DNA from: CAYVFC01 sp964450715
GTDB taxonomy: Bacteria; Myxococcota_A; Polyangia; Polyangiales; JAFGIB01
Direction: 5' to 3'
NCBI GenBank assembly: GCA_964450715.1
Contig: CAYVFC010000010.1
Span: 1-64,000, forward strand
Length of the DNA: 64,000 bases
How positions within the stretch are numbered: position 1 is the first letter of the stretch; each line of letters opens with the position of its first letter. Positions 35,464-43,640 of the stretch are shown piece after piece. The position numbers and the translations under genes were made by a program. The notes below the pieces were generated by a model, which was not told where the DNA came from, ran no database searches, and saw only the letters and a program-made list of their open reading frames with translations.

Positions 35464-36936
35464 ATGGCTTCAGGTAGACCGCTCAATCTTCTGGTCCTGG
35501 TGCTGGCCGCGGCTTTCGCTCTGCGTCTCTTCGCCGGCCTCGGCTACCCCAACATTCTCTGGCCCGACGAGATCTACCAGACACTGGAGCAGGGCCATCG
35601 GCTCACCTTCGGTTATGGCATCGTGCCCTGGGAGTTCCGGGCCGGCACGCGCAGCTGGCTGCTGCCCGGAGTCCTGGCCGGGATCATGAGGGTGGGCGGT
35701 TGGCTAGGGTCGGGCAGCGGTCCCTACCTGGCTGCGGTCACCGTCGCGCTCTGCGCTCTTTCGCTGCTGCCAGTGGCCGTGGCCCTGCGCTGGGGGCATC
35801 GAGTCGGCGGCACGGCCACGGCGCTGATCACGGGAACGCTGGCGGCAATCTGGTTCGAACTGGTCTACTTCGCGCCCAAGGCGCTGTACGAGGTGGTCGC
35901 CTGCCACCTGCTGCTGCCCTCGCTCTACCTCGCGCACTTCCACGACGCAAAGCGCGGCAGGCTGGTCTTGTCGGGCCTGCTGCTGGGCGCTTCCCTTGCC
36001 CTTCGTATCCAGCTGGCCCCGGCAATTGTCTGCGCGCTCGTACTGGTCTGCCGCGCCGATACAAAGGGCAAGTGGTATCCGCTTGCCGGTAGCGCGGCGA
36101 TCGCCTTCTCGCTCGGAGGGCTGCTCGACATGGTGACCTGGAGCTACCCTTTCCAGTCCGCCTGGTACGGCTTCACCGTCAACATCCTCGAGGGTAAGAG
36201 CCTGCTCTGGGGTGCACACCCCTGGTACCACTATCCGGTTACGGCCGCCCGGGTCTGGTCCTGGGCCGCCCTGCCGCTGGCCGCGCTTTTCTTGGCGGGG
36301 GCGCGCGACAGCCGACTTCTGCTGCTCACCGCCGCGATCGTGTGGGCGACCCACAGCCTGATCGCGCACAAGGAGTACCGCTTCGTCTACCCGGCGCTGC
36401 CCATGCTGCTCATCGTCGCCGGCTGCGGCCTGGGCCGTCTTTACCGGCGCTTCGAGCGGATCTCCGCGTCGCCCTGGCGCCGCCGGGCAGCGCTGGGAGC
36501 CCTCCTTCTCGCCTGTTGCCTGACCTCGCTCTTCCTCGCACCGCGCTTCGACGCCTCCCGAACCGGCGTGGAGCTGGCCACGGACGGCCCCTCGCATTGG
36601 CGCTACTTTCGCGCCCCGCTGCGCTTTTTCCGGGCCTTGAGCCGGGATAAGACAGCCTGCGGGATCGGCCTGCGCCGCGTGCACTGGGCGCTCACCGGAG
36701 GGTACACCTATCTGCACCGGAACATCCCCCTGTACGACATCGATTCCTCGCGCAAGTTGCAGGATCTATCCGATGGCTTCAACTATCTTATGGCGAGCGG
36801 GATCACCGCCCCGCGGGTCGGCCCCTACACCCGGGTGGGCTGCATGGACGGTTACTGCCTGTATAGACGGCCGGGCTCCTGCGCGCCGCGTCCCGGCTAC
36901 CACCTCAACCGCATACTGGAATACCGCGGGGAGTAG
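35464..36936 (+). CDS. GT22-family (ALG9/PIG-B-like) mannosyltransferase
   Basis: The 490-residue protein has about ten membrane helices and the marks of GT22 polyprenyl-phosphate-mannose-dependent mannosyltransferases: WPDEIYQTLEQGHRLTFGYG near residue 33 (acidic luminal motif) and HKEYRFVYPALPML near 300. The C-terminal 130 residues are extracytoplasmic with several cysteines. It would add mannose to a lipid- or glycan-linked acceptor outside the cytoplasm, using a donor such as the one made by the GT2 enzyme encoded at 14623. It lies between the four-copy repeat and an alcohol dehydrogenase gene, 14 bases from the latter. Confidence 0.82.
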   Translation: MASGRPLNLLVLVLAAAFALRLFAGLGYPNILWPDEIYQTLEQGHRLTFGYGIVPWEFRAGTRSWLLPGVLAGIMRVGGWLGSGSGPYLAAVTVALCALSLLPVAVALRWGHRVGGTATALITGTLAAIWFELVYFAPKALYEVVACHLLLPSLYLAHFHDAKRGRLVLSGLLLGASLALRIQLAPAIVCALVLVCRADTKGKWYPLAGSAAIAFSLGGLLDMVTWSYPFQSAWYGFTVNILEGKSLLWGAHPWYHYPVTAARVWSWAALPLAALFLAGARDSRLLLLTAAIVWATHSLIAHKEYRFVYPALPMLLIVAGCGLGRLYRRFERISASPWRRRAALGALLLACCLTSLFLAPRFDASRTGVELATDGPSHWRYFRAPLRFFRALSRDKTACGIGLRRVHWALTGGYTYLHRNIPLYDIDSSRKLQDLSDGFNYLMASGITAPRVGPYTRVGCMDGYCLYRRPGSCAPRPGYHLNRILEYRGE

Positions 36937-36950
36937 AAAGGACCGACGCG

Positions 36951-37988
36951 ATGAAGGCCATGCTATTGGAGCGGATCTGCGATCTGAAGCAAGAGCCGAA
37001 TCCCTTGCGGCTGGCGGAGATCCCTCGGCCCGAGCCCGGGCCCGGGCAGGTCTTGCTCCGGGTCAGCGCCTGCGGGGTCTGCCACACCGAGTTGGACGAG
37101 ATCGAGGGGCGCACCCCTCCGCCCTCCCTGCCGGTGATTCCCGGCCACCAGGTAGTGGGCCGGGTCGAGAGCCTGGGCCCGGAGGCGTGCCGCTTCCGCC
37201 CCGGAGACCGTTTAGGGGTCGCCTGGATCCACTGCAGCTGCGGCAACTGCCCACGCTGCCAACGGGGCGAGGAGAACCTCTGCGAGGCGTTTCGGGCCAC
37301 GGGCCGGGACGCCGACGGCGGATACGCCGAGTACATGACCGTCTCCGAGGATTTCGCCCACCCCATCCCGGAGATCTTCACCGACCTGGAAGCGGCTCCG
37401 CACCTGTGCGCCGGCGCCATCGGCCACCGCTCCCTGCGCCTGGCTGGGCTCGAGGAGGGCCAGGCGCTGGGCCTTACCGGCTTCGGGGCCTCCGCCCACC
37501 TGGTGCTGCTGCTGGTCCGCAACCGCTATCCGGGCTGCCGGGTCTACGTGTTCGCCCGCAACGAACGGGAGCGGCAGTTCGCCCGCGAGCTGGGCGCAGT
37601 CTGGGCGGGGGACACCGCCGAGGCGGCGCCGGAGAAGCTGCACTGCATCATCGACACCACCCCGGTCTGGAAACCGGTGGTCGAGGCGCTGGCAAACCTC
37701 GAGCCGGGCGGACGTCTGGTGATCAACGCCATCCGCAAGGAGTCGTTCGACAAGCAGGAGCTGCTGCGGCTCGACTACCCGACCCACCTCTGGGAGGAGA
37801 AGGAGATCAAGAGCGTAGCCAACGTGACCCGGCGCGACGTGAGCGATTTTCTGGCCCTGGCCGCCGAGATCCCTATCCGTCCCGAAGTGGAGAGCTTCCC
37901 GCTACAAGAGGCCAACCGGGCGCTGCACGAGCTCAAGACCCAGAAGATACGCGGAGCAAAGGTATTGCAGATCGGTTGGCCCCGCTGA
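36951..37988 (+). CDS. Zinc-dependent alcohol dehydrogenase family protein
   Basis: The 345-residue protein belongs to the medium-chain dehydrogenases with catalytic zinc: CGVCHTELDEIEG near residue 42 and PGHQVVGRV near 65. Structural-zinc cysteines lie in CSCGNCPRCQRGEENLC (about 95-111). The usual NAD(P)-binding glycine motif GxGxxG is seen as GLTGFGASAH near 178. It matches the group of bacterial class III-like dehydrogenases often named by homology only, so the substrate cannot be given. It lies 14 bases after the GT22 gene. Confidence 0.88.
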   Translation: MKAMLLERICDLKQEPNPLRLAEIPRPEPGPGQVLLRVSACGVCHTELDEIEGRTPPPSLPVIPGHQVVGRVESLGPEACRFRPGDRLGVAWIHCSCGNCPRCQRGEENLCEAFRATGRDADGGYAEYMTVSEDFAHPIPEIFTDLEAAPHLCAGAIGHRSLRLAGLEEGQALGLTGFGASAHLVLLLVRNRYPGCRVYVFARNERERQFARELGAVWAGDTAEAAPEKLHCIIDTTPVWKPVVEALANLEPGGRLVINAIRKESFDKQELLRLDYPTHLWEEKEIKSVANVTRRDVSDFLALAAEIPIRPEVESFPLQEANRALHELKTQKIRGAKVLQIGWPR

Positions 37989-38017
37989 CCCGCGTACACC
38001 TAAGGAGGCACCGCAAA

Positions 38018-38152
38018 ATGACTCTATCAGGTTTCGGCGCGCGGCGGCGCCAGGCGCAAGCAGCGACGACGAGGAATTGCGTGGCTGTTTCGAGGAGAAG
38101 CGACGCCGCGGAGGGGACCGCCCCGCCCGAAAGAAGACGAGAATGTTTATAA
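38018..38152 (+). pseudogene. Gene start broken by a family A repeat
   Basis: A perfect ribosome binding site taaggagg (38001-38008) lies 9 bases before an ATG at 38018. The frame reads MTLSGFGARRR and then runs straight into the family A hairpin core (TTRNCVAVSRRSDAAEG in this frame), ending at TAA 38152. The repeat-encoded portion is the same nonsense peptide found in other copies, so only about the first 5-7 codons are original. The rest of the gene is not visible after the repeat. I infer that the element inserted into, or replaced, a gene downstream of the dehydrogenase. Confidence 0.5.
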
Positions 38153-38162
38153 ATGGCCTCTA
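38031..38162. repeat. Hairpin element family A, copy with degenerate left arm
   Basis: The core (gcgcaagcagcgacgacgag, aggagaagcgacgccgcgga) and right side (gcccgaaagaagacgagaat, then ttataaatggcctctaa) are clear. The left outer arm is missing and is replaced by sequence following an ATG with a strong ribosome site. The inner arm ggcggcgcc faces ggggaccgcc with mismatches, so this copy looks eroded. It lies between the dehydrogenase stop and the metallo-beta-lactamase-fold gene. Confidence 0.85.
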
Positions 38163-38246
38163 ATCTCGGCTTTTCGGACCTATCGCGACTGCCTGTTGCT
38201 GAACCGCCGCGATTTTTCGCCGTTCTTGGGCTAGACTGCGCCCTCC

Positions 38247-39356
38247 ATGACGCAGATCAGCCGCCGTAAGGCCGGGTCGAGCGAAACCCTGAACCTCTCG
38301 CCGGTCGCGGCCCTTCCGAACGTTCACCAAATCGTGTTGCCCACCCCCTGGGAGGGCATCCTGGTGCAGATCTACCTGCTCGACACCGAGCCTCTGACTC
38401 TGATCGACACCGGGGTGAAGTGGGCGCCGTCGCGTGCAGCGCTGGAAGAAGCCTTCGACGCGCTCGGCAAGAAGCTTTCGGAAGTGCGGCGGGTCATCAT
38501 CACTCACTTTCACACCGACCACATGGGGCAGACGCAGTCGCTGCGCGACGCCGGGGCCGAGCTGGAGGTCATCGCCCACGAGCTTGAGGCTCCCTTTATC
38601 GAATCGCAGTCGCTTCGCCGCGAGCGAATGCTGGACAACCGCGTGAAGCTGTTCATCGAGCACGGCGTTCCCCGCGAGGTGATGGAACGGTACGCCACGG
38701 CCGAGCGTCACTACCACAAAAACGGACCGGTGCTGAGCGAGCAAACCCGGGTCGACCGAGCCTGCCGGCAGGGCGATCGCATCGCCTTCGAGGGACTGGA
38801 ACTGGAGGCGGTACACGCCCCCGGCCACACCGCCGGACACCTGGTGCTGTACGAGCGGAACAGCGGCACGCTTTTCACCGGGGATCACATCATGGGTTCG
38901 GACGTTCCCTTCACCGACGCCTACTACCTGGGCGACGAGCCCGATCTGGACGACCCGCATGGCCGTCGCCCGCGGCTGAAGGGGCTTTCGAGCTACCTGG
39001 GCTCGCTGCGCGATTTGCGGGAGCTCGGCCCGCATACCATCCTTCCCGCCCATGGCGGCATCATCACCAATCCCGCCCGCACCATCGAGGCCGCGCGGCG
39101 CTTCTACGAGTCGCGGGTGCGCCGGGTGATGCGGGTGCTCGACGATCTGACCCGGGAGCAGGGCGAGGCTACCGCCTGGGAGATCTGGAGGGCGATGTAC
39201 CCGAGCGCCCATCCGGAAAGCGATCTTCGGCTGCGCATGCTGGTCGTCATCGGCAGCCTCGATATCCTCGAGCAGGACGGCGCCTGCTGGACCGCCAGGC
39301 GAGAGGACGGCGTTCTGGTGCACCGCGCGGCCGATCCGGACGACCCGATGCGTTGA
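38247..39356 (+). CDS. Metallo-beta-lactamase-fold hydrolase
   Basis: The 369-residue protein has the metal site of the superfamily: THFHTDHMGQ near residue 90 (HxHxDH), HAPGHTAGHLVLY near 190 and the further ligand Asp in LFTGDHIM near 211. The N-terminal strand pattern (VLPTPWEGILVQIYLLDTEP) and a C-terminal winged-helix-like part (about 290-369) resemble LACTB2-like or flavoprotein-linked MBL proteins. The precise reaction (thioester, phosphodiester or lactone hydrolysis) is not evident. It sits between two family A hairpins, giving it isolated transcription limits. Confidence 0.88.
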   Translation: MTQISRRKAGSSETLNLSPVAALPNVHQIVLPTPWEGILVQIYLLDTEPLTLIDTGVKWAPSRAALEEAFDALGKKLSEVRRVIITHFHTDHMGQTQSLRDAGAELEVIAHELEAPFIESQSLRRERMLDNRVKLFIEHGVPREVMERYATAERHYHKNGPVLSEQTRVDRACRQGDRIAFEGLELEAVHAPGHTAGHLVLYERNSGTLFTGDHIMGSDVPFTDAYYLGDEPDLDDPHGRRPRLKGLSSYLGSLRDLRELGPHTILPAHGGIITNPARTIEAARRFYESRVRRVMRVLDDLTREQGEATAWEIWRAMYPSAHPESDLRLRMLVVIGSLDILEQDGACWTARREDGVLVHRAADPDDPMR

Positions 39357-39384
39357 GCGCCCGCCGGGCCGAGGAGAGATGATC

Positions 39385-39546
39385 GTAAGAGCACATCTCG
39401 AAAATGCCGACCGAGTATTTCGCAGAGCGACGGCCCGAAATGCAAGACGCGACGACGAGCAATAGCGGCGCTATTTCGAGGAGGAGCAACGCAGCAGATC
39501 GGGCCGCCCCGCCCGAAAGGCGACCGGAGATTTTTTTGTGCTTTGG
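39385..39546. repeat. Hairpin element family A, copy with AT-rich right arm
   Basis: The left outer arm gtaagagcacatctcgaaaatg pairs only partly with the right arm (tttttttgtgcttt). The middle pair tttcg/cgaaag and the inner arm cggcccg/cgggccg pair fully, again with bases changed relative to other copies. The core is gcaagacgcgacgacgagca...ctatttcgaggaggagcaacgcagcagat. It lies 28 bp after the stop of the metallo-beta-lactamase-fold gene and close to an ATG (39379) preceded by gaggag. The remainder of the gap to 39741 contains a TTGACA (39555) without a clear -10 and no gene. Confidence 0.85.
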
Positions 39547-39741
39547 ATCTCGCGGGGTTGACAAGCTTTGGCGCGTGATGTCGCATGCACAGAAAATCGC
39601 TTCCATCCCGGTTTGCGTATACCAAACTATCATCGCCAGGAGAGGTCACCGCGATGGGCCTTGAACGGCCGCGTTGAACGTCGGTTAACAGAAATAGCTG
39701 GTTGAAAGGTTGGTAAGGGATTCCGACAGGGGGATATGAAT

Positions 39742-41418
39742 ATGCGATCTCACCGTCCTCACCCGTTTATGATTCTGCTGCTCGTAGCTTGCGGAGCTGG
39801 ATTCCTTTTTGCCGCGGTATCCGCCTATGATTCCGTCGCGCATTTGGACCGTCAGCTGCACGGAGTGCATTGTTCGTACTTGCTCGGGCTCGGCCCTTCC
39901 GACATCAGTGGATCGTCCGGGTGCCACGCCACGCTGATGAGCTCCTATTCGTCGGTTTTACGCCAGCCCATATGGGGCGGCTTTCCCATAGCGATTCCCG
40001 CCATGTCGGTCTTTGCCTTCCTGGTCTTTTTCGGCACGGCCTTGCTGCTAAACCACCGACAAACCGATACGCGCGCGGCGGCCTTCTTGTTCGCGGCCGC
40101 GTGGTTGCCGCTGCTCAGCTCGGGGATCATGGGCTACCTATCCGTGTTCGAGCTGAACGCGGTATGCAAACTGTGTATCGGCATCTATCTGTCCAGTGCG
40201 GCGGCCTTTGTCGGGGCTTGCGGGTTATGGATCGTCGCTAGCAAGCAAGCCGCGAAGAAAATGCCGGCCGAACAGGCCGAACAGGCGGACGGAACCGTCG
40301 AAACGGCTGGCAGCATCAAGGGCGCCGAGCTCTCGCCCGCCGTGTTGACCGCCGCCTTTGCCGTCGGCGTCTTGTTCGTGGCGGTTCCGGTAGGTACCTA
40401 CGCCGCAATGGCGCCCGATTTCTCGCGTTATATCGGCAGCTGCGGGCAGCTCGCCCACCCGGCAGATCCACGCGGGGTATTGTTGCCCATCGGGCCGCAA
40501 CAGCGCGAGATATCGATGATCGAGGTCATGGACCCGTTGTGCGCCGCCTGCGGGGTCTTCGAGCGGCGTTTCGGCGCTCTACCCTTGGCAAACGAGGTGA
40601 GCCGGAAGCTTCTGCTCTTTCCCATGGATACATCGTGTAATTGGATGATCGACGAATCGATACATCCCGGCGCCTGCACGGTGAGCGAGGCGATCCTGTG
40701 CGCGGGCAACCGGGCGCAACAGGTGGTCGACTGGGCCGTTGCTGAACGGGAAGCGATCGGTAGGAACGCGCTCGGCGACGAAGGCGCGGTGCAACAAATG
40801 CTGCTCTCGCGTTTCCCCTCTCTGCGCGGTTGCCTGGGCTCGGCCAGGGTGCGCGCGCGCCTGAACGACGCGCTGAGATGGGCGGTGAAGAACCAGCTGC
40901 AGGTGCTCACCCCGCAAGTCTATGTATCCGGGCTGCGCCTTTGCGACGAGGACACCGATCTGGGCCTGGACTATGCTCTCCCGCGGCTGGTCGCGCGCGC
41001 CAGGGCCTTGCCGCCCGACAGCCGCCCGCGGTCGGAGCGCGAAAGCGATGATTCCCCCGGGAAATCCCCGGCGTTACCCGGTGCGGCCGCGCATGACGCG
41101 CCGTCGACCGCCGAACCGAGTGAGCGCCCCGAACGAATCGATACGGCCGGCACCGAGCAGGAGCACTCCCCGGCGGCGGCCGACGACACTGTACAGAAGC
41201 TGGCCGAAAGAGCCGAGAAACAGCTAGAGACCCGTGCGGAAGACGAGTCGGACAAAACGACCGAGGAGCCGGCAAAAGCACAGCAACCGCCCGCTGCCGA
41301 TGGGCCCGTCGAGCCGGTAAGACCGGTCCCGACACCGCCGCCGCTGCCGGCCGAGAAGCAACCGCCAGCCCCGCCGCAAGTAGAAGAGCAACAGAACGAA
41401 CAACAGGAGGGGCCATGA
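39742..41418 (+). CDS. Vitamin K epoxide reductase (VKOR) / DsbA-like thioredoxin fusion protein
   Basis: Fused VKOR-DsbA proteins form disulfides in exported proteins and re-oxidise the enzyme with quinones. The 558-residue protein has about five membrane helices (about residues 11-30, 86-108, 120-140, 152-172, 205-228). Its VKOR parts include HCSYLLGL and SSGCHATLMSSYSSV (loop cysteines) and the quinone-site VCKLCIGIYLSS (CxxC) near 137. A DsbA-like periplasmic domain follows with CAAC in DPLCAACGVFER near 270 and the cis-Pro loop LTPQVYVSG near 390. The last 130 residues are Pro/Glu/Ala-rich and disordered-looking. The start at 39742 has agggg at the right spacing; an in-frame ATG at 39736 is too close to it. 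It overlaps the next gene by 4 bases. Confidence 0.85.
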   Translation: MRSHRPHPFMILLLVACGAGFLFAAVSAYDSVAHLDRQLHGVHCSYLLGLGPSDISGSSGCHATLMSSYSSVLRQPIWGGFPIAIPAMSVFAFLVFFGTALLLNHRQTDTRAAAFLFAAAWLPLLSSGIMGYLSVFELNAVCKLCIGIYLSSAAAFVGACGLWIVASKQAAKKMPAEQAEQADGTVETAGSIKGAELSPAVLTAAFAVGVLFVAVPVGTYAAMAPDFSRYIGSCGQLAHPADPRGVLLPIGPQQREISMIEVMDPLCAACGVFERRFGALPLANEVSRKLLLFPMDTSCNWMIDESIHPGACTVSEAILCAGNRAQQVVDWAVAEREAIGRNALGDEGAVQQMLLSRFPSLRGCLGSARVRARLNDALRWAVKNQLQVLTPQVYVSGLRLCDEDTDLGLDYALPRLVARARALPPDSRPRSERESDDSPGKSPALPGAAAHDAPSTAEPSERPERIDTAGTEQEHSPAAADDTVQKLAERAEKQLETRAEDESDKTTEEPAKAQQPPAADGPVEPVRPVPTPPPLPAEKQPPAPPQVEEQQNEQQEGP

Positions 41419-42113
41419 TGCGACTTTCGACCTACGCATTGGGTGCGGCGCTGCTTCTGCTGCCGGTTATTTTAGTAGCCGTATGGACCTTGAACGCCCG
41501 CGCTCGTTTGCTGCAGGCCGAAGTCGAAGAGCGGCAGCAGCCTCAGCAAGTCGCCGTCGCGCAGGAGGCTAACGAGGCCTACTGCACGCCCGAGCTAAAG
41601 AAGATCCTGCGACGGGTCCTGCAGAGCTGTGGTTTGCTCCATGGCCGCGCCGGACGCGGCTGTAAGCCCGTCGACGCCAGGAGCGTGGCGACCATGAGCG
41701 GCGATGATTTCAATGCCCTGTTCATCCCCATGCTGGACCGGGGCGGCATCGTCCAATTCGAACGCGGATCGGCCGATCTCGAGCCCACCGACACGGCGTT
41801 GGTGGAAAAGGTGTACGCCGAGAGGCGCGGGGCGAGCTACTTCTTCGTGGTCTCCCGCGCCTCGCCCGAGGGACCGGTCTCGGTCAACCGCGAGCTTTCT
41901 CGCAAACGCGCCGAGGGCGTGATGAAGCATCTGGCAGACACCTTCAACGACCCCGAGCTCGAGCGGCGTGTGGGCCTCTTGTGGCTGGGCGAGGAGTACG
42001 CACAACTCGATCCAAGCTTCTGTGGATGGAAGCGCAGCGGCCCGACGGAAAGCTGTTCTGCTGCCGATCTCAACCGCAGTGCCTTCATGGCCTGGATCGA
42101 CTGCCGTTTATGA
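41415..42113 (+). CDS. OmpA-like domain membrane-anchored protein
   Basis: The 232-residue protein has one N-terminal membrane helix (residues 5-26) and a periplasmic part. The C-terminal 120 residues resemble an OmpA/MotB peptidoglycan-binding domain: IVQFERGSADLEPTDTALVE, then SRASPEGPVSVNRELSRKRAEGVMKHL (the typical N-R-x-L-S-x-x-R-A pattern). Two pairs of cysteines (near 57, 72 and 205-216) may form disulfides. It overlaps the VKOR-DsbA gene by 4 bases (ATGA) and the TlpA-like gene by 4 bases. It may anchor the redox proteins to the wall. Confidence 0.78.
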   Translation: MMRLSTYALGAALLLLPVILVAVWTLNARARLLQAEVEERQQPQQVAVAQEANEAYCTPELKKILRRVLQSCGLLHGRAGRGCKPVDARSVATMSGDDFNALFIPMLDRGGIVQFERGSADLEPTDTALVEKVYAERRGASYFFVVSRASPEGPVSVNRELSRKRAEGVMKHLADTFNDPELERRVGLLWLGEEYAQLDPSFCGWKRSGPTESCSAADLNRSAFMAWIDCRL

Positions 42114-42694
42114 ACTCGAAGTCGACGCCGTTAATGCTCTCATTTCTTCTGGCTGCTGCCTGCGACCGCTCCGGGCAGTCCCCGCCGCCGCCCGGCCGGG
42201 TGGTGGCGGTAAAGGCCACGGAGGAAAAACGGGTTTCTCTGCAGGAATTCTGCGACGTAACGGCAACGACAACCGATCAACGCGTTTTCCGCTTGCCCGA
42301 GGTGGAAGGATCCACGCCGCCGCCTGCTACCGGCGCCAGCTGGGTGAACATCTGGGCCACCTGGTGCAAACCGTGCGTCGAAGAAATGCCCATGCTGGTC
42401 AAATGGAGGGAACGGTTGGGCCGAGAGGGCATCAACTTCAGCTTGCAGTTTGTATCCGTGGATCAGAGCACCGATGACGTGGAGGCCTTTCGCAAGCAAC
42501 ATCCCTCCATACCGCCCTCGCTTCACCTGAAAAACCCGGCCGATCTCCCGGGTTGGTTGCAGGAACTGGGCCTGGACAGCGGCGCCGGACTACCCGTCCA
42601 CATCTTAGTGGGCGGGCAAGGCCACCTGCGTTGCGTGCGCGCCGCCTCCGTCGGCGAACACGACTACGATACCGTAGCCCGACTGCTGAGATGA
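42110..42694 (+). CDS. TlpA-like thioredoxin-fold lipoprotein
   Basis: The 194-residue protein has a short signal ending LLAAACDRSG, a likely lipoprotein cleavage site, and a TlpA/ResA-type thioredoxin domain with the redox motif ATWCKPCVEEMPML near residue 82, SVDQSTDDVEAFRKQ and a cis-Pro region GAGLPVHILVGG near 164. Such proteins reduce or isomerise exported disulfides, for example in cytochrome c maturation. It overlaps the OmpA-like stop by 4 bases. The start at 42110 was preferred over upstream in-frame codons for its signal. With the upstream VKOR-DsbA it offers both an oxidising and a reducing partner. Confidence 0.88.
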   Translation: MNSKSTPLMLSFLLAAACDRSGQSPPPPGRVVAVKATEEKRVSLQEFCDVTATTTDQRVFRLPEVEGSTPPPATGASWVNIWATWCKPCVEEMPMLVKWRERLGREGINFSLQFVSVDQSTDDVEAFRKQHPSIPPSLHLKNPADLPGWLQELGLDSGAGLPVHILVGGQGHLRCVRAASVGEHDYDTVARLLR

Positions 42695-42711
42695 CCTCCC
42701 GCCGCCTTGCG

Positions 42712-42844
42712 TAGAAGCAATTTCATAAATACGGACCGAGTATTTCGCAGTGCGGCGGCCCCAGCTGCAAGGAGCGACGACGAGGAATAGCACCGCTGTT
42801 TCGCGGAGAAGCGACGCCGCAGATGGGGCCGCCCCGCCCGAAAA
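42712..42844. repeat. Hairpin element family A, copy truncated at right end
   Basis: The left outer arm tagaagcaatttcataaat and the middle part (gagtatttcgcag, inner arm ggcggcccc/ggggccgcc) are intact, but after gcccgaaaa the right outer arm is missing and unrelated sequence begins. It lies between the convergent TlpA-like gene and trpA, 34 bases from the trpA stop. Confidence 0.88.
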
Positions 42845-42878
42845 GGGTCTGCTGCTACGGCGCGCACGGGCGATCGGC

Positions 42879-43640
42879 TCAGCGCAACCCGCGGATGAAG
42901 GGCTCCACGGCCTCGACTCCCTCGCGGTCCACCAGGCGGATGGTCTCGGTGCCGATCACGGCGATGTCCACCTTGCCGGTCAAGAATTCGACGTCCCCGC
43001 GGCTCTTGACCCCGAAGCCGAGCGCTAGCGGAAGCCGGGTGGCCTTTCGGCAGCGCTCCAGGTATTCGCCCAGCTCGGCGGAGAAGTCGGTCTGCCCGCC
43101 GGTCACGCCCCGGCGCGCCACGCAGTAGATGAAGCCGCGAGCGACCGAGGCGATGCGCTTCATCCGTTCCTCGCTGGTCTTGGGCGAGTAGATGAAGATG
43201 GGATCCAGATCGTGCGCCTGCATGGCCCGCAGGTACTGCTCGCCTTCCTCCGGTGGAAGATCCGGCACGATGGCGCCTCGAATGGAGGCGTCGGCCATGG
43301 TCTCGGCAAAGCGCTGTACCCCGTGCTTGAAGGGAATGTTGTAGTAGCTCATGAACAGGAACGGTATATCGAACTCGGCCGCCGCCCGGCGGGCGAAATC
43401 GAGGCACTCCTCCACCGTGGCCCCGTTCTGTAGCGACTGCTGGTTAGCGCGCAGGATGACCGGTCCGTCGGCGATGGGCTCGGAAAAGGGAATCTGTAGC
43501 TCCATCAGATCCACCCCGGCCTTGACCATGGATCGGACGATAGCGTAGGCCCGGTCGAAGTCCGGGTAGCCCAGCACGATGTGGGTCATGAGCAGGAGGG
43601 GCTTTTCCTGCAGCCGGTTCCGTATATAGCTCTCAAGCAC
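42879..43640 (-). CDS. trpA: Tryptophan synthase alpha chain TrpA
   Basis: TrpA cleaves indole-3-glycerol phosphate to indole, which passes to TrpB. The 253-residue TIM-barrel protein has catalytic Glu in DLMELQIPFSEPIADGP near 45 and Asp in the same segment, plus GGQTDFSAEL and LALGFGVKSRGDVEFL (phosphate site). It is slightly shorter than the usual 260-270. The start is a GTG at 43640 that overlaps the trpB stop by 8 bases, giving the family N-terminus LESYIRNRLQEKPLLLMTH. This variety of TrpA is typical of a subset of bacteria and is still clearly orthologous. Confidence 0.94.
   Translation of the reverse strand: MLESYIRNRLQEKPLLLMTHIVLGYPDFDRAYAIVRSMVKAGVDLMELQIPFSEPIADGPVILRANQQSLQNGATVEECLDFARRAAAEFDIPFLFMSYYNIPFKHGVQRFAETMADASIRGAIVPDLPPEEGEQYLRAMQAHDLDPIFIYSPKTSEERMKRIASVARGFIYCVARRGVTGGQTDFSAELGEYLERCRKATRLPLALGFGVKSRGDVEFLTGKVDIAVIGTETIRLVDREGVEAVEPFIRGLR

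Noticed and set aside
39555..39590. TTGACA as a promoter of the VKOR operon
   Set aside because: No acceptable -10 element lies 16-18 bases further; it was left as a note only in the repeat entry.
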